From positions 310,001-374,000 of the forward strand of contig CP170502.1 in assembly GCA_047947185.1 (NCBI GenBank): a stretch of 64,000 bases of DNA, given 5' to 3'. Below are positions 34,099 through 42,956 of this stretch, piece by piece. The DNA comes from JANQJA01 sp047947185 (GTDB taxonomy: Bacteria; Pseudomonadota; Gammaproteobacteria; Pseudomonadales; Azotimanducaceae). Made by a program: the position numbers and the translations under genes. The notes below the pieces were generated by a model. The model searched no databases. It saw only the letters and a list, made by a program, of their open reading frames with translations, and was not told where the DNA came from. Each line of letters opens with the position of its first letter. The first letter of the stretch is position 1.

Positions 34099-34977
34099 CT
34101 AGTTGCGCCCGTCAGCGAACAGTTCGTCCAGTTTGTGCTCATACTCGTGGTAACCCAGGTGTTTGTACAGGTCCTCTCGCGTCTGCATGGTATCAACCAC
34201 GCTGGCCTGGGTGCCTTCTGCGCGCAGGTGCGAGTAGACGTTCAGCGCCGCCTGACTCATGGCCCGGAATGCGGAAAGGGGGTACAGTGCCATGCTGATC
34301 CCGACGCTACCCAGTTGCTCTGTGGTATAAAGTGGTGTCGCGCCAAACTCGGTGATGTTGGCCAGCACCGGTATACTGACCGCGGCAACAACCTGCCGAT
34401 ACATGTCCAGGTCGGTCATCGCCTCGGCGAATATGGCATCAGCCCCTGCTTCCTCGCAGAGTTGTGCCCGGGTAATGACCTCGTCCAGCCCCACCACCGC
34501 CAGTGCGTCAGTTCTTGCCATAACCATGAAGTCAGGATCCGTCTTGGCGTCCATACAGGCTTTGATCCGATCGACCATTTCCTCGCGACTGACAATTTCC
34601 TTGTTGGGACGGTGGCCGCAGCGTTTCTGGGCAACCTGGTCTTCAATGTGTACGCCCGCCGCGCCGGCGTTGATCATCTGGGTGATGGTTCGCGAGATAT
34701 TGAAAGCCCCACCCCAACCGGTGTCAATATCCACGAGAAGAGGCAGCCTGGTGGCGTAGGTAATTCGCCTGACGTCTTCCAGCACGTCGTTGAGGGATGT
34801 CATCCCCAGGTCTGGGAGACCATAAGAAGCATTGGCTACACCGCCACCTGAGAGGTAAATGGCCCGAAAGCCGACCGATTCTGCCAGCATGGCCGAATAG
34901 GCGTTGATGGCACCCACCACCTGCAGTGGCTTTTCCTCTGCGAGGGCACTGCGTAATCTTTGTCCTGCTGTTGGCAT
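34099..34977 (-). CDS. prpB: 2-methylisocitrate lyase
   Basis: The 292-residue ICL/PEPM-superfamily TIM barrel begins M-P-T-A-G-Q-R-L-R-S-A-L. It has the metal and active-site motifs D-I-D-T-G-W-G-G, H-I-E-D-Q and the flexible K-R-C-G-H-R-P-N-K-E loop of PrpB. It splits 2-methylisocitrate to pyruvate and succinate. It is the first gene of the prp series, with prpC 34 bases downstream. No GntR- or PrpR-type regulator is adjacent. Confidence 0.95.
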   Translation of the reverse strand: MPTAGQRLRSALAEEKPLQVVGAINAYSAMLAESVGFRAIYLSGGGVANASYGLPDLGMTSLNDVLEDVRRITYATRLPLLVDIDTGWGGAFNISRTITQMINAGAAGVHIEDQVAQKRCGHRPNKEIVSREEMVDRIKACMDAKTDPDFMVMARTDALAVVGLDEVITRAQLCEEAGADAIFAEAMTDLDMYRQVVAAVSIPVLANITEFGATPLYTTEQLGSVGISMALYPLSAFRAMSQAALNVYSHLRAEGTQASVVDTMQTREDLYKHLGYHEYEHKLDELFADGRN

Positions 34978-35020
34978 GGCACTACTCCATCAAAAAATCA
35001 CTCGCACAAGTATAGCGGAT

Positions 35021-35638
35021 TCAGTTGGCGAGATGGGTCCGGGCTGCCGCATCTATCAGACGGCGCAACTCCGTGTAGCTGTTGGTCGCCTGATACTGTG
35101 GAAATTCTGCAATTACGTTGGCAGGTGCGCTGAACAGGAAACCCGCGTCTGCTTCCTCCAGCATGGTTGTATCATTGTAGGAGTCGCCCGCAGCAAACAC
35201 GCGATAGTTAAGCTGCTTCAGTGCCTGCACGGACTTGCGCTTGGGGTCCTTCTGACGCAGCTGATAGCCGGTCACCTGCCCTGCCCCGTCAACCACAAGC
35301 CGGTGGCAGAAGATGGTGGGCCATGCGAGTTGCGCCATCAGCGGTTTGGAAAATTCATAAAAGGTATCAGAGAGAATTATCACCTGGTAAGCCGTACGCA
35401 GGTCTGCCAGAAATTCGGCGGCGCCCGGCAGTGGCGTCAGTGATGCAATGACACTCTGGATGTCGTCCAGTCGCAGGCCATTGTCTGCAAGATGCGCAAG
35501 TCGCTGCGTCATCAGGACGTCATAGTCGGGTATATCCCGCGTTGTCGCCCGAAGCGCGTCTATACCGGTTTTTTCTGCAAAGGCGATCCAGATTTCGGGT
35601 ACCAGCACCCCTTCAAGATCGAGACATACGACATCCAT
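35021..35638 (-). CDS. thrH: phosphoserine phosphatase / homoserine phosphotransferase ThrH
   Basis: The 205-residue HAD protein has motif 1 as D-L-E-G-V-L-V-P-E, the D-x-E variant typical of ThrH. Motif 2 is the Ser in I-I-L-S-D-T, and motif 4 is G-D-S-Y-N-D-T-T-M-L. P. aeruginosa ThrH dephosphorylates phosphoserine and can transfer the phosphate to homoserine. The gene lies near cysB, an arrangement I also recall from Pseudomonas. It is 43 bases downstream of the prpB start, on the same strand. Confidence 0.92.
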   Translation of the reverse strand: MDVVCLDLEGVLVPEIWIAFAEKTGIDALRATTRDIPDYDVLMTQRLAHLADNGLRLDDIQSVIASLTPLPGAAEFLADLRTAYQVIILSDTFYEFSKPLMAQLAWPTIFCHRLVVDGAGQVTGYQLRQKDPKRKSVQALKQLNYRVFAAGDSYNDTTMLEEADAGFLFSAPANVIAEFPQYQATNSYTELRRLIDAAARTHLAN

Positions 35639-35733
35639 TGTTGAGCCCCTGAACCAAAGGCGCTGATTGTTTCACGGCACCGCATGCATTTAAAGCGGCA
35701 GGATCATTCCCGAATCCGCAGAGGCCAGGCCGG

Positions 35734-36708
35734 TTACATTGTCGGCAGTTCAATACCTTCAAACATCGCCTCAATCTCAGCGCGGCTCTGGCATTCAAAC
35801 GCGGCTTTTACCATGGCACGGTCGAGGTGAGGAGCAAACAGCTCGATAAAGTCGTACATGTAGCCACGCAGGAAAGTCCCCTTGCGACAACCGATCATCG
35901 TCGTTGAGGGTTCAAACAGGTGACTGGCATCCAGTGCCACAAGCCCCCGGTCCTGGGCGGGTTCATGTGCCATGCGGGCAATGATCCCGATACCAAGTCC
36001 CAGGCGAACGTAGGTTTTGATGACGTCGGCGTCAGTTGCGGTAAACACGACACGGGCGTCGAGGCCGTGCCGCTGGAAGGCGTCATCCAGCTTCGAGCGA
36101 CCCGTAAACCCGAATACGTAGGTCACTATCGGGTAGGCGGCAACATCCGCCAGGCTGAGTTCTGACAACTGCGCGAGGGGGTGGTCGTCAGGTACGACAA
36201 TACAACGATTCCAGCGATAGCAGGGCATCATCACCAGATCCCCGAAGAGCTCAAGCCCTTCTGTCGCAATTGCAAAATCCACGGCGCTGTCCGCAGCCAA
36301 CTCGGCAATTTGCACCGGGCTCCCCTGGTGCATGTGCAGCGACACCTCGGGGTAGCGGGCGATAAACTCGCCGATGACACCTGGCAGCGCGTAACGTGCC
36401 TGGGTGTGGGTGGTGGCAATTGAAAGGCTGCCACGCTTTTCATTGCTGTATTCCTGCGCAACCTTCTTGATACTGTCGACCTTACGCAGAATCTCGCCCG
36501 CCTGTTCAATGATGGTTTGACCTGCAGGTGTGACATGGGTCAGATGTTTGCCACTGCGGGAAAAGATCTCCACGCCCAGTTCATCTTCAAGTAGTCTGAT
36601 CTGTTTGCTGATGCCGGGCTGCGATGTGAACAGGCTCTGTGCCGTGGCCGACACATTGAGATCATGGTGAGCAACTTCCCAGATGTATCTTAGTTGCTGT
36701 AGTTTCAT
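35734..36708 (-). CDS. cysB: LysR-type regulator CysB
   Basis: The 324-residue regulator begins M-K-L-Q-Q-L-R-Y-I-W-E-V-A. It has the helix-turn-helix around residues 20-45 (A-T-A-Q-S-L-F-T-S-Q-P-G-I-S-K-Q) and the T-T-H-T-Q-A-R-Y inducer-binding motif typical of CysB for N-acetylserine. It activates sulfate assimilation genes. GGTGGAG precedes the ATG. A promoter candidate lies at 36738-36766. Confidence 0.95.
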   Translation of the reverse strand: MKLQQLRYIWEVAHHDLNVSATAQSLFTSQPGISKQIRLLEDELGVEIFSRSGKHLTHVTPAGQTIIEQAGEILRKVDSIKKVAQEYSNEKRGSLSIATTHTQARYALPGVIGEFIARYPEVSLHMHQGSPVQIAELAADSAVDFAIATEGLELFGDLVMMPCYRWNRCIVVPDDHPLAQLSELSLADVAAYPIVTYVFGFTGRSKLDDAFQRHGLDARVVFTATDADVIKTYVRLGLGIGIIARMAHEPAQDRGLVALDASHLFEPSTTMIGCRKGTFLRGYMYDFIELFAPHLDRAMVKAAFECQSRAEIEAMFEGIELPTM

Positions 36709-36737
36709 CGCGCTCCACCGGGGCCGTGATTCACCTG

Positions 36738-36766
36738 AATATTCACTAATCGTCTAAGAAATGCAA
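36738..36766 (-). promoter_or_regulatory. possible cysB promoter
   Basis: Read on the minus strand, TTGCAT (36766-36761) and AATATT (36743-36738) are separated by 17 bases, about 30 bases before the cysB start codon. The match is moderate. Confidence 0.4.
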
Positions 36767-36794
36767 CTACTATTCCATTCCAGCATACGACCTG

Positions 36795-37700
36795 TCAATC
36801 CGTGTTGGTGACACCATGCGGCACGTGCCCTGTCGCAACATATTCACTGGCAAGTCGACAGTGTTCCGCCTGGTCATCAAAAAAGACGTCGGCGCCAAAC
36901 GCAAGCAAGAATTCGGCTTTGGTCATGCCGCCCAGGAACAGTGACTCGTCGAGCCGGATGTTCCAGGCACGCAGGGTCTTGATGACACGCTCATGTGCCG
37001 GCGCCGCCCGGGCCGTTACCAGCGCGGTGCGAATCGGGCTCTGGTCCAGGCGGGCAAATTCGACCTGCAGACGATGCAGCGCTGCGAGGAATGGCTGGAA
37101 AGGTCCGCCGGACAATGGCTCATCCGCGGCCACGCGCTCACTTTGGGCAAAAGCTTCAAGTCCAGAAGACTGGAACACCTGCTCTGCCTCATCAGAGAAA
37201 ATCACGGCATCCCCATCAAAGGCAAACTTGAGCAACTCATCGTCAGCGGTAGTCGCGCGTGAGGGCAGGATGCTGGCTGCCGCCCTGCCGTTTGCCAGTG
37301 CCTCACGGACATCGTCAGGATTGGTTGACAGAAACAGGTGGCAGCGGAAAGGCGCCATGTAGCGCCAGGGTGGCGTGCCCCCGGTAAAGGCGGCCCGGGT
37401 GATGGGCAGACCGTGGTGCTCGATCGAGTTGAACACACGCAACCCGGTATCAGCGCTGTTTCTGGACAGCAGTATGACCTCAACCAGTTCCTGGTCCTGC
37501 AACCGGTTCAGCCGCAGCAGTTTCTTGACCAGGTGGAAAGCGTCACCGGGAGCAAGCGGGTCCGACTCACGCGCAATCTGGTACTCAGCGTAGGCCTTGA
37601 GACCCTGTTCGCGGTAAACCCGGTCGCTTTCAGCCAGGTTAAACAGTGCGCTGCTCGACGTCGCCACCACCAGTCTGTGTTTTGCCGCTTGTGTTGCCAT
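36795..37700 (-). CDS. 5'-nucleotidase (cytosolic NT5C1-like family)
   Basis: The 301-residue protein matches the bacterial 5'-nucleotidase family related to cytosolic 5'-nucleotidase 1. It has L-V-V-A-T-S-S-S-A-L-F-N-L near the start, A-F-T-G-G-T-P-P-W-R-Y, A-F-D-G-D-A-V-I-F-S-D-E-A and a C-terminal V-F-F-D-D-Q-A-E-H-C. HAD-like Asp residues are therefore present. It should dephosphorylate nucleoside monophosphates in the cytoplasm. It is divergent from the VWA gene. Confidence 0.85.
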   Translation of the reverse strand: MATQAAKHRLVVATSSSALFNLAESDRVYREQGLKAYAEYQIARESDPLAPGDAFHLVKKLLRLNRLQDQELVEVILLSRNSADTGLRVFNSIEHHGLPITRAAFTGGTPPWRYMAPFRCHLFLSTNPDDVREALANGRAAASILPSRATTADDELLKFAFDGDAVIFSDEAEQVFQSSGLEAFAQSERVAADEPLSGGPFQPFLAALHRLQVEFARLDQSPIRTALVTARAAPAHERVIKTLRAWNIRLDESLFLGGMTKAEFLLAFGADVFFDDQAEHCRLASEYVATGHVPHGVTNTD

Positions 37701-37777
37701 ACTCGAATTGGACCGGATGCCTTGTTAAATTCGTATCACAGGTATCATTATGTCACTAACTGACAACAGAAAACCCC

Positions 37778-38479
37778 ATGACCGATAAACACCGCCCACC
37801 CGCGACCAGCAGCCACGAGGTTCAGCGATTTCTGGAAAAGGTTGCACGTACACCTGCCCAGCTGGCGTCCGGTGAGCCTGGCCGACTGATCTTCGCCATG
37901 GATGCCACTGCCTCGAGAGAACCCAGTTGGGATACTGCCTGCCAGATCCAGGCAGAAATGTTCAAGGCCAGTGGTGATCTGGGCGGGTTGCTGGTCCAGC
38001 TTTGCTATTACCGCGGGTTCAACGAGTTCAGTGCTGGTCAATGGTGCGCCAGCACTGATGCCCTGCTGCGGCAGATGACAGCCGTGCGGTGTCTGGGCGG
38101 TCACACGCAGATTGGCAGGGTTCTCGCCCACGCACTGGCTGAAACGGGACGCAACAGGGTGCAGGCCATCATCTTGGTCGGGGATGCCGTTGAGGAGGAC
38201 GTTGATGCCCTTTGCCACCAGGCAGGACAACTGGGTATTCTGAATTTGCCGGTGTTTGTCTTTCAGGAAGGCAGCAACCCCACTGTGGCGACCGCATTTC
38301 GACAAATTGCCCGGCTTTCGGGTGGTGCTTATGCGCCTTTTGATGCGGGCAGTGCCGCCCAGTTGCGGCAGCTTTTGAGTGCCGTGGCCGTGTTTGCCGC
38401 CGGGGGCAGGAAAGCACTGGAAAATTACAGCAAACAAACGGGTGGTGAAGTTCTGCGGCTGACCCGGCAGTTGAAGTGA
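37778..38479 (+). CDS. VWA domain-containing protein
   Basis: The 233-residue soluble protein has a von Willebrand A-like domain. The MIDAS-like D-A-T-A-S lies at about residues 43-47, followed by a Thr in G-G-H-T-Q-I-G and the Asp in L-V-G-D-A-V-E-E-D. There is no signal peptide, so it is cytoplasmic. Its stop codon overlaps the start of the membrane J-domain gene (TGATG), so the two are translationally coupled. A VWA gene next to a J-domain gene suggests a chaperone-type partnership; that is inference. Confidence 0.8.
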   Translation: MTDKHRPPATSSHEVQRFLEKVARTPAQLASGEPGRLIFAMDATASREPSWDTACQIQAEMFKASGDLGGLLVQLCYYRGFNEFSAGQWCASTDALLRQMTAVRCLGGHTQIGRVLAHALAETGRNRVQAIILVGDAVEEDVDALCHQAGQLGILNLPVFVFQEGSNPTVATAFRQIARLSGGAYAPFDAGSAAQLRQLLSAVAVFAAGGRKALENYSKQTGGEVLRLTRQLK

Positions 38480-39219
38480 TGATCCGACTTGCCCTTTTTT
38501 TCCTGATTGCCACGCTAGCCTTTGTGGGCCTGCGACTGATCCTGGGCAAGCGCGCCATTTCACTGCGTCAATTCTGGTTTATTTACCTTGCCCTGCTGGC
38601 CGGCATGCTGTTGCTGTTTCTTGGCCTTACCGGCAGGGTCCCATGGCTGTTTTCCCTGTTGGGCGTCGCGCTACCCTTCCTGGCGCGCGCGCTGCCGCTT
38701 GTGATCGCCCTGCCACAGATCCGACGGTTGCTTGGTTCACTGCGTGGTTCCAGTACCGCACAACCTGGCACAGGCCAGAAGTCCGAGATCAGGACGCAGT
38801 TTTTGGCGATGGAACTGGATCACGATACTGGCAGGATGGATGGGCTGGTACTGGACGGCAGCATGACCGGTCAAAGATTGTCCGGGCTGACGTTGAGCGA
38901 CCTCACAGCGCTGCTGGCGGAAGTGGCGGCAGACGGAGATTCCGTAAATGTCCTGCGGGCATACCTCGACCGGCACCATCCTGACTGGGACGCCGGTACT
39001 GCAAATGCCAGCCCTCCGCCGCAGGACGACTCGACCTTGTCTGTTGCCCAGGCCTATGAAATTCTTGGTCTGGCCGAGGGCGCAACCCGGGCTGAAGTCA
39101 AATCTGCACATCGCCGCCTGATGCAGAAAGTTCACCCCGATCACGGCGGTTCAGACTACCTCGCCGCTCGCATCAATGCTGCAAAAGCAGTATTGTTTGA
39201 TCATCTCGACGCCCAATGA
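38479..39219 (+). CDS. membrane-anchored J-domain (DnaJ-like) protein
   Basis: The 246-residue protein starts at ATG 38479. Two or three N-terminal membrane helices (residues 1-80) are followed by a cytoplasmic linker region. A C-terminal J domain (about 190-245) has the essential H-P-D in M-Q-K-V-H-P-D-H-G-G-S-D. It should recruit DnaK to the membrane. It is not DjlA, which has a TerB-like middle domain. The central 100-180 stretch (L-T-L-S-D-L-T-A-L-L-A-E-V) is unassigned. An RDD membrane protein follows after 16 bases. Confidence 0.85.
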   Translation: MIRLALFFLIATLAFVGLRLILGKRAISLRQFWFIYLALLAGMLLLFLGLTGRVPWLFSLLGVALPFLARALPLVIALPQIRRLLGSLRGSSTAQPGTGQKSEIRTQFLAMELDHDTGRMDGLVLDGSMTGQRLSGLTLSDLTALLAEVAADGDSVNVLRAYLDRHHPDWDAGTANASPPPQDDSTLSVAQAYEILGLAEGATRAEVKSAHRRLMQKVHPDHGGSDYLAARINAAKAVLFDHLDAQ

Positions 39220-39235
39220 ACGCGGTAATCTTCCA

Positions 39236-39676
39236 ATGACCCCAAATCAACATCCGCCTGAATATGTCGGGTTCTGGATTCGTTTCCTGGCGTTTGTCAT
39301 CGACAACATTGCCGCGATGCTTGTCCTCGGTGTAATCGTCGCAATATTGTTTGGGACCGATGTTGACCCACAGGATGTCACCGGGCTCTTTGCCAGGAGC
39401 CTGCTGCAGTCCCTGCTTGTTGCCGCTCTGTTCATAGGCCTCTGGATCTATTTTGCCTCGACACCCGGGAAGATGATTTTTGATGCCTACATTGTTGATG
39501 CTAAGACCCTGGGTAACGCCTCCCGGGGCCAGTTGGTCATTCGCTACCTGGGTTACATTGTCAGTACCCTGTTGTTTTTCCTGGGTTTTGTCTGGATCGC
39601 ATTTGACGCCCGCAAGCAGGGCCTGCATGACAAAATGGCGGGCACGCTGGTCATCAAGGGCAAACCCCGCCAGTGA
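39236..39676 (+). CDS. RDD family membrane protein
   Basis: The 146-residue protein starts at ATG 39236. It shows the RDD family pattern: G-F-W-I-R-F-L-A-F-V-I-D with the conserved Arg and Asp in the first helix, then two more hydrophobic segments and F-D-A-R-K-Q-G-L-H-D-K-M-A-G at the C-terminus. Proposed roles for RDD proteins include ion exchange; none can be assigned here. Its stop overlaps the next gene (GTGA). Confidence 0.88.
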   Translation: MTPNQHPPEYVGFWIRFLAFVIDNIAAMLVLGVIVAILFGTDVDPQDVTGLFARSLLQSLLVAALFIGLWIYFASTPGKMIFDAYIVDAKTLGNASRGQLVIRYLGYIVSTLLFFLGFVWIAFDARKQGLHDKMAGTLVIKGKPRQ

Positions 39677-40074
39677 CGCCGGCGCAGTTTGACGCGGCCC
39701 TGGATGAACTGCTGTTGATTCTCCGGGCCCGGGGATTGCCGGACCTGGAAGATACCCTGAGGCTTCGGTTGGCAGAACTGCAAATTGCCAGGGAGGCCAT
39801 GGCGGTCACCAGTCAGCGCAATCGCCAGGCTGGCGGCGCAATAACCGCGGTTGTCGCGGCCGGGCTCACCACTCAGATTGCCTGGCTCGCCCAGGATATA
39901 CTGGGCTACTATGCAACGCCACTAGAGCATCCCGGCAGCAATGAACCACCCATCGGGACCAGCACGGACCGCCGCCTGCGGCAACTGTTCCAGGCCGCGC
40001 TGGACCAGGATGAACAACAGGTGATGCAAATGAAAGATGACCTGGCAGACTTCCTGTCAAGGATGGGTGATTGA
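39673..40074 (+). CDS. hypothetical protein
   Basis: The 133-residue protein starts at GTG 39673, overlapping the RDD gene, and its stop overlaps the HAD phosphatase start (TGATG). I do not recognise the family. The N-terminal half is amphipathic helix rich in Leu and Arg (L-R-A-R-G-L-P-D-L-E-D-T-L). A weakly hydrophobic A-I-T-A-V-V-A-A-G-L-T-T-Q-I-A segment follows, and an acidic helix ends it. Tight coupling on both sides argues that it is real. Confidence 0.7.
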   Translation: MTPAQFDAALDELLLILRARGLPDLEDTLRLRLAELQIAREAMAVTSQRNRQAGGAITAVVAAGLTTQIAWLAQDILGYYATPLEHPGSNEPPIGTSTDRRLRQLFQAALDQDEQQVMQMKDDLADFLSRMGD

Positions 40075-40736
40075 TGGCGGGCCGGATCCAGGGTTTCATC
40101 TTTGACCTCGACGGCACCCTGCTGGATACCCTGGACAGTCTTGCCGGCGCCTTTAACCGGTCGCTCGAGCACTTCGGTTTTCCGGTTCACCCAACAGACG
40201 CCTATCGCTACTTTATTGGTGATGGGCTGCGTGCCTGCGTGGAGCGCTGTCTGCCCGAGAGTGCCCGGAACGAGACCCTGATTGCTGAATTTACGCGCTA
40301 CCAGCAGGCAGATTACACAGTATCCTGGGCTGAGGCAGCTCCTTATCCCGGTATCACCGAACTCCTTGAAACACTTGCTGGAAATCAGCAGAAACTGGCG
40401 GTGCTGTCCAACAAACCCCATGTGTTTACCGAGCGCTGCATCGCCCGGTTTTTCCCCTCGGTTCATTTTGACGCGGTGTTGGGACACCAGGACGGTGTGC
40501 CACACAAGCCGGACCCAACCGGCGCCCAGCGGGTACTTGCCCTTCTTGGTCTGCCAGCCGGTGCGGTTGCCTATATCGGCGATACGGCAACCGATATCCA
40601 AACAGCACGTGCCAGTGGTACCCTGCCGATTGGTGTTCTCTGGGGTTTCAGGGACAAACAGGAATTGCTTGAGGCCGGGGCCCAGCACCTGGTTCGGCAA
40701 CCGGCGGAGATTCTCACGGTAACAGGAGGGATATGA
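40074..40736 (+). CDS. HAD-family phosphatase, phosphoglycolate-phosphatase-like
   Basis: The 220-residue protein has HAD motif 1 F-D-L-D-G-T-L-L-D-T, the motif 2 Ser in V-L-S-N-K-P, a motif 3 Lys in H-K-P-D-P, and motif 4 I-G-D-T-A-T-D. The cap domain spans about residues 18-90. It resembles Gph and other small-molecule phosphatases. Phosphoglycolate is the likely but unproven substrate. It is coupled to the genes on either side, with one base separating it from the aminotransferase start. Confidence 0.88.
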   Translation: MAGRIQGFIFDLDGTLLDTLDSLAGAFNRSLEHFGFPVHPTDAYRYFIGDGLRACVERCLPESARNETLIAEFTRYQQADYTVSWAEAAPYPGITELLETLAGNQQKLAVLSNKPHVFTERCIARFFPSVHFDAVLGHQDGVPHKPDPTGAQRVLALLGLPAGAVAYIGDTATDIQTARASGTLPIGVLWGFRDKQELLEAGAQHLVRQPAEILTVTGGI

Positions 40737-40737
40737 C

Positions 40738-42069
40738 ATGGGCCTGATAGATCACAACCTCGCACCCGACAGCCTTGACAGCTACTGGATGCCTTTTACG
40801 CCAAACCGTCAGTTTCGCGAGAATCCCCGGTTTATCGTTCGCGCCAGGGGCATGCACTATTTCGACAGCAATGGGCACCAGATTCTGGACGGTTCGGCCG
40901 GGCTCTGGTGCGTCAATGCCGGACACTATCGGGAGCATATCAACGCGGCCATTGCCCGGCAGCTGCAGGAGCTAGACTTTGCGCACAGCTTCAATTCCGG
41001 GCACCCACTGGCTTTTCAGTACGCCAACCGGCTGGTCAAACACTTTCCGGACACCCTGAACCACGTGTTTTTTGTCAACTCGGGCTCCGAGGCTGTGGAT
41101 ACTGCACTCAAGATTGCACTGGCCTACAACAAGGCTCGCGGCAAAGGCAGCAAGACCCGCCTCATTGGCCGCGAAAAGGGTTATCACGGCATGGGTTTCG
41201 GTGGTGTCTCAGTGGGTGGACTGGTAAAAAACAGAAGCGCATTTGGCCCGCTCTTGCCCGGCACGGATCATATTCGACACACGCTGGATATCGAGCGGAA
41301 TGCGTTCTCACGCGGCCTGCCTGCAGAAGGTGCGGAACTGGCCGACGATCTGCAGCGACTTGTTGACCTGCACGGCGCTGATACCATTGCGGCCGTGATT
41401 GTTGAGCCGGTTGCTGGCGCGGGTGGTGTTGTGCTGCCGCCCGAGGGTTACCTGGCACGGCTCAGGGAAATCTGTACGGCCAACGATATCCTGCTCATTT
41501 TCGACGAGGTCATCACGGGGTTCGGGCGCCTGGGCGCGGTCTGCGCCGCGGAACGTTTTGGTGTGGTGCCGGACATCATGACCACGGCCAAGGGAATTAC
41601 CAATGCCACTATTCCCATGGGGGCAGTATTCGTATCGGACACTATCTACGATGCTTTTATGGCGGTGGAGGATCCGGGCGTGGAACTGAACCACGGCTAC
41701 ACCTATTCAGGCCACCCGGTTGCCTGTGCCGCAGCCATGGCGACACTTGACCTCTACGAGGAGGAAAACCTGTTTAGCCGGGCCCGACTGTTGCACGACG
41801 TCTGGATGGATGCCGCATTACAATTGCAGGGGGAGCCCAATGTCATTGATGTCCGGTGTTTCGGCTTTATTGCCGCAATTGAACTGGCACCACGGGCGGG
41901 CGCACCCGGCCTGCGCGGCATTGAGGCCGGCAAACGTTGTTACGAAAAAGGTGTGTGGGTGCGCAACATTGCTGATGCTCTTGTATTGTCACCGCCCCTC
42001 ATCATCAGCGAAGCTGAAATAGCGGAGGTTTTTGCCACCATTATTTCAGCCGTTCGCGAGACACATTAG
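40738..42069 (+). CDS. class III aminotransferase, omega-amino acid--pyruvate type
   Basis: The 443-residue PLP enzyme begins M-G-L-I-D-H-N-L-A-P and contains W-M-P-F-T-P-N-R-Q-F, typical of beta-alanine/omega-amino-acid:pyruvate transaminases. The PLP-phosphate site is V-N-S-G-S-E-A-V-D-T. The cofactor Asp is in I-F-D-E-V-I-T-G-F-G-R-L-G, and the Schiff-base Lys is in T-T-A-K-G-I-T-N-A. The amine donor is not certain (beta-alanine, 4-aminobutyrate or another). An SDR gene follows 11 bases later. Confidence 0.9.
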   Translation: MGLIDHNLAPDSLDSYWMPFTPNRQFRENPRFIVRARGMHYFDSNGHQILDGSAGLWCVNAGHYREHINAAIARQLQELDFAHSFNSGHPLAFQYANRLVKHFPDTLNHVFFVNSGSEAVDTALKIALAYNKARGKGSKTRLIGREKGYHGMGFGGVSVGGLVKNRSAFGPLLPGTDHIRHTLDIERNAFSRGLPAEGAELADDLQRLVDLHGADTIAAVIVEPVAGAGGVVLPPEGYLARLREICTANDILLIFDEVITGFGRLGAVCAAERFGVVPDIMTTAKGITNATIPMGAVFVSDTIYDAFMAVEDPGVELNHGYTYSGHPVACAAAMATLDLYEEENLFSRARLLHDVWMDAALQLQGEPNVIDVRCFGFIAAIELAPRAGAPGLRGIEAGKRCYEKGVWVRNIADALVLSPPLIISEAEIAEVFATIISAVRETH

Positions 42070-42080
42070 GAGACCTGTTC

Positions 42081-42845
42081 ATGAAACTGGAAGACAAGGT
42101 TGCAGTGGTTACTGGCGGCGCCAGCGGTATTGGCAAGGCGATGGCTGCCCGGTTTATCAGGGAAGGCGCACGCCAGGTGGTGATTGCTGACGTCAATGCT
42201 GATGGCCTTGAACAGGTTGCCGGGGAAATTGGCGCTGTCGCAATCCCAACAGATGTCTCGCGTGAAGAGGACATCAAGGCCCTGGTTGAGACAGTCTTGC
42301 GGGACTATGGTCACATAGACCTTTTGTGCAACAACGCGGGTATTGGCGTTGGGGGTGGGCCGGAAGCGGCCAATGAGGACTGGCAGAAGATCTGGGAAAT
42401 CAACGTGATGGCCCACGTCTGGGCGTCTCGTCATGCCCTGCCTGCCATGCTGGCACGGGGTGAGGGGTACATACTGAATACAGCCTCCGCCGCCGGATTG
42501 CTGTCGCAGATTGGCTCGGCGCCCTACGCCGTGACCAAACATGCTGCAGTTGGTTTGTCCGAGTGGCTTGCGATCACCTATGGCGGACGGGGTATCAAGG
42601 TCTCGGTGCTGTGCCCCCAGGCGGTACGCACCGCCATGACAGCGGGTAACGAGGATGGTGTGGCGTCAATCAACGGCATGATGGAACCCGAGGTATTGTG
42701 CGATAGCGTGATTGCCGCCCTGGCCGCAGAGCAGTTCCTGATTCTGCCACACGCTGAGGTGCTGACCTACATGCAGCGCAAGACCAGCGATTATGATCGC
42801 TGGATTGCGGGTATGCAGCGATTGCAGGCACAGTACAGTACCTGA
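42081..42845 (+). CDS. short-chain dehydrogenase/reductase
   Basis: The 254-residue classical SDR has the cofactor motif T-G-G-A-S-G-I-G, then N-N-A-G. The catalytic set is Ser in L-N-T-A-S-A-A-G and Y-A-V-T-K. It follows the aminotransferase by 11 bases with an AGGAGA ribosome site, so it probably acts in the same pathway, for instance on a semialdehyde or hydroxy acid. The substrate is unknown. Confidence 0.9.
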   Translation: MKLEDKVAVVTGGASGIGKAMAARFIREGARQVVIADVNADGLEQVAGEIGAVAIPTDVSREEDIKALVETVLRDYGHIDLLCNNAGIGVGGGPEAANEDWQKIWEINVMAHVWASRHALPAMLARGEGYILNTASAAGLLSQIGSAPYAVTKHAAVGLSEWLAITYGGRGIKVSVLCPQAVRTAMTAGNEDGVASINGMMEPEVLCDSVIAALAAEQFLILPHAEVLTYMQRKTSDYDRWIAGMQRLQAQYST

Positions 42846-42862
42846 GGTCACCTTTTGCCGGG

Positions 42863-42890
42863 TTGACCTGCAGCCCGGGGGGACTATAAT
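42863..42890 (+). promoter_or_regulatory. strong sigma-70 promoter of metA
   Basis: TTGACC (42863-42868) and a perfect TATAAT (42885-42890) are separated by 16 bases. Transcription would begin near 42897, exactly at the 5' edge of the SAM-II element. Confidence 0.85.
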
Positions 42891-42896
42891 TCCCAC

Positions 42897-42950
42897 CAGC
42901 GCCGATTTGAATTCAGCTTGCGGGCGCTTTACAAATACCGCTAAAGAGAC
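42897..42950 (+). promoter_or_regulatory. SAM-II (SAM-alpha type) riboswitch upstream of metA
   Basis: P1 is AGCGCC (42898-42903) with GGCGCT (42923-42928). The conserved loop GATTTG follows the 5' strand, and CTTGCGG precedes the 3' strand. Downstream come ACAAAT and CGCTAAAGA, as in SAM-II aptamers. GCGG (42920-42923) can pair with CCGC (42938-42941) as the pseudoknot if P1 gives up its innermost pair. The ligand should be S-adenosylmethionine, shutting off metA. Identification is by recalled consensus, without a covariance-model search. Confidence 0.85.
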
Positions 42951-42956
42951 GGCAAG

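Noticed and set aside
37748..38563. 271-codon minus-strand ORF
   Set aside because: It is antisense to the VWA and J-domain genes, which have clear family motifs and coupled starts.
39909..40739. 276-codon minus-strand ORF
   Set aside because: It is antisense to the HAD phosphatase gene, which has all four HAD motifs.
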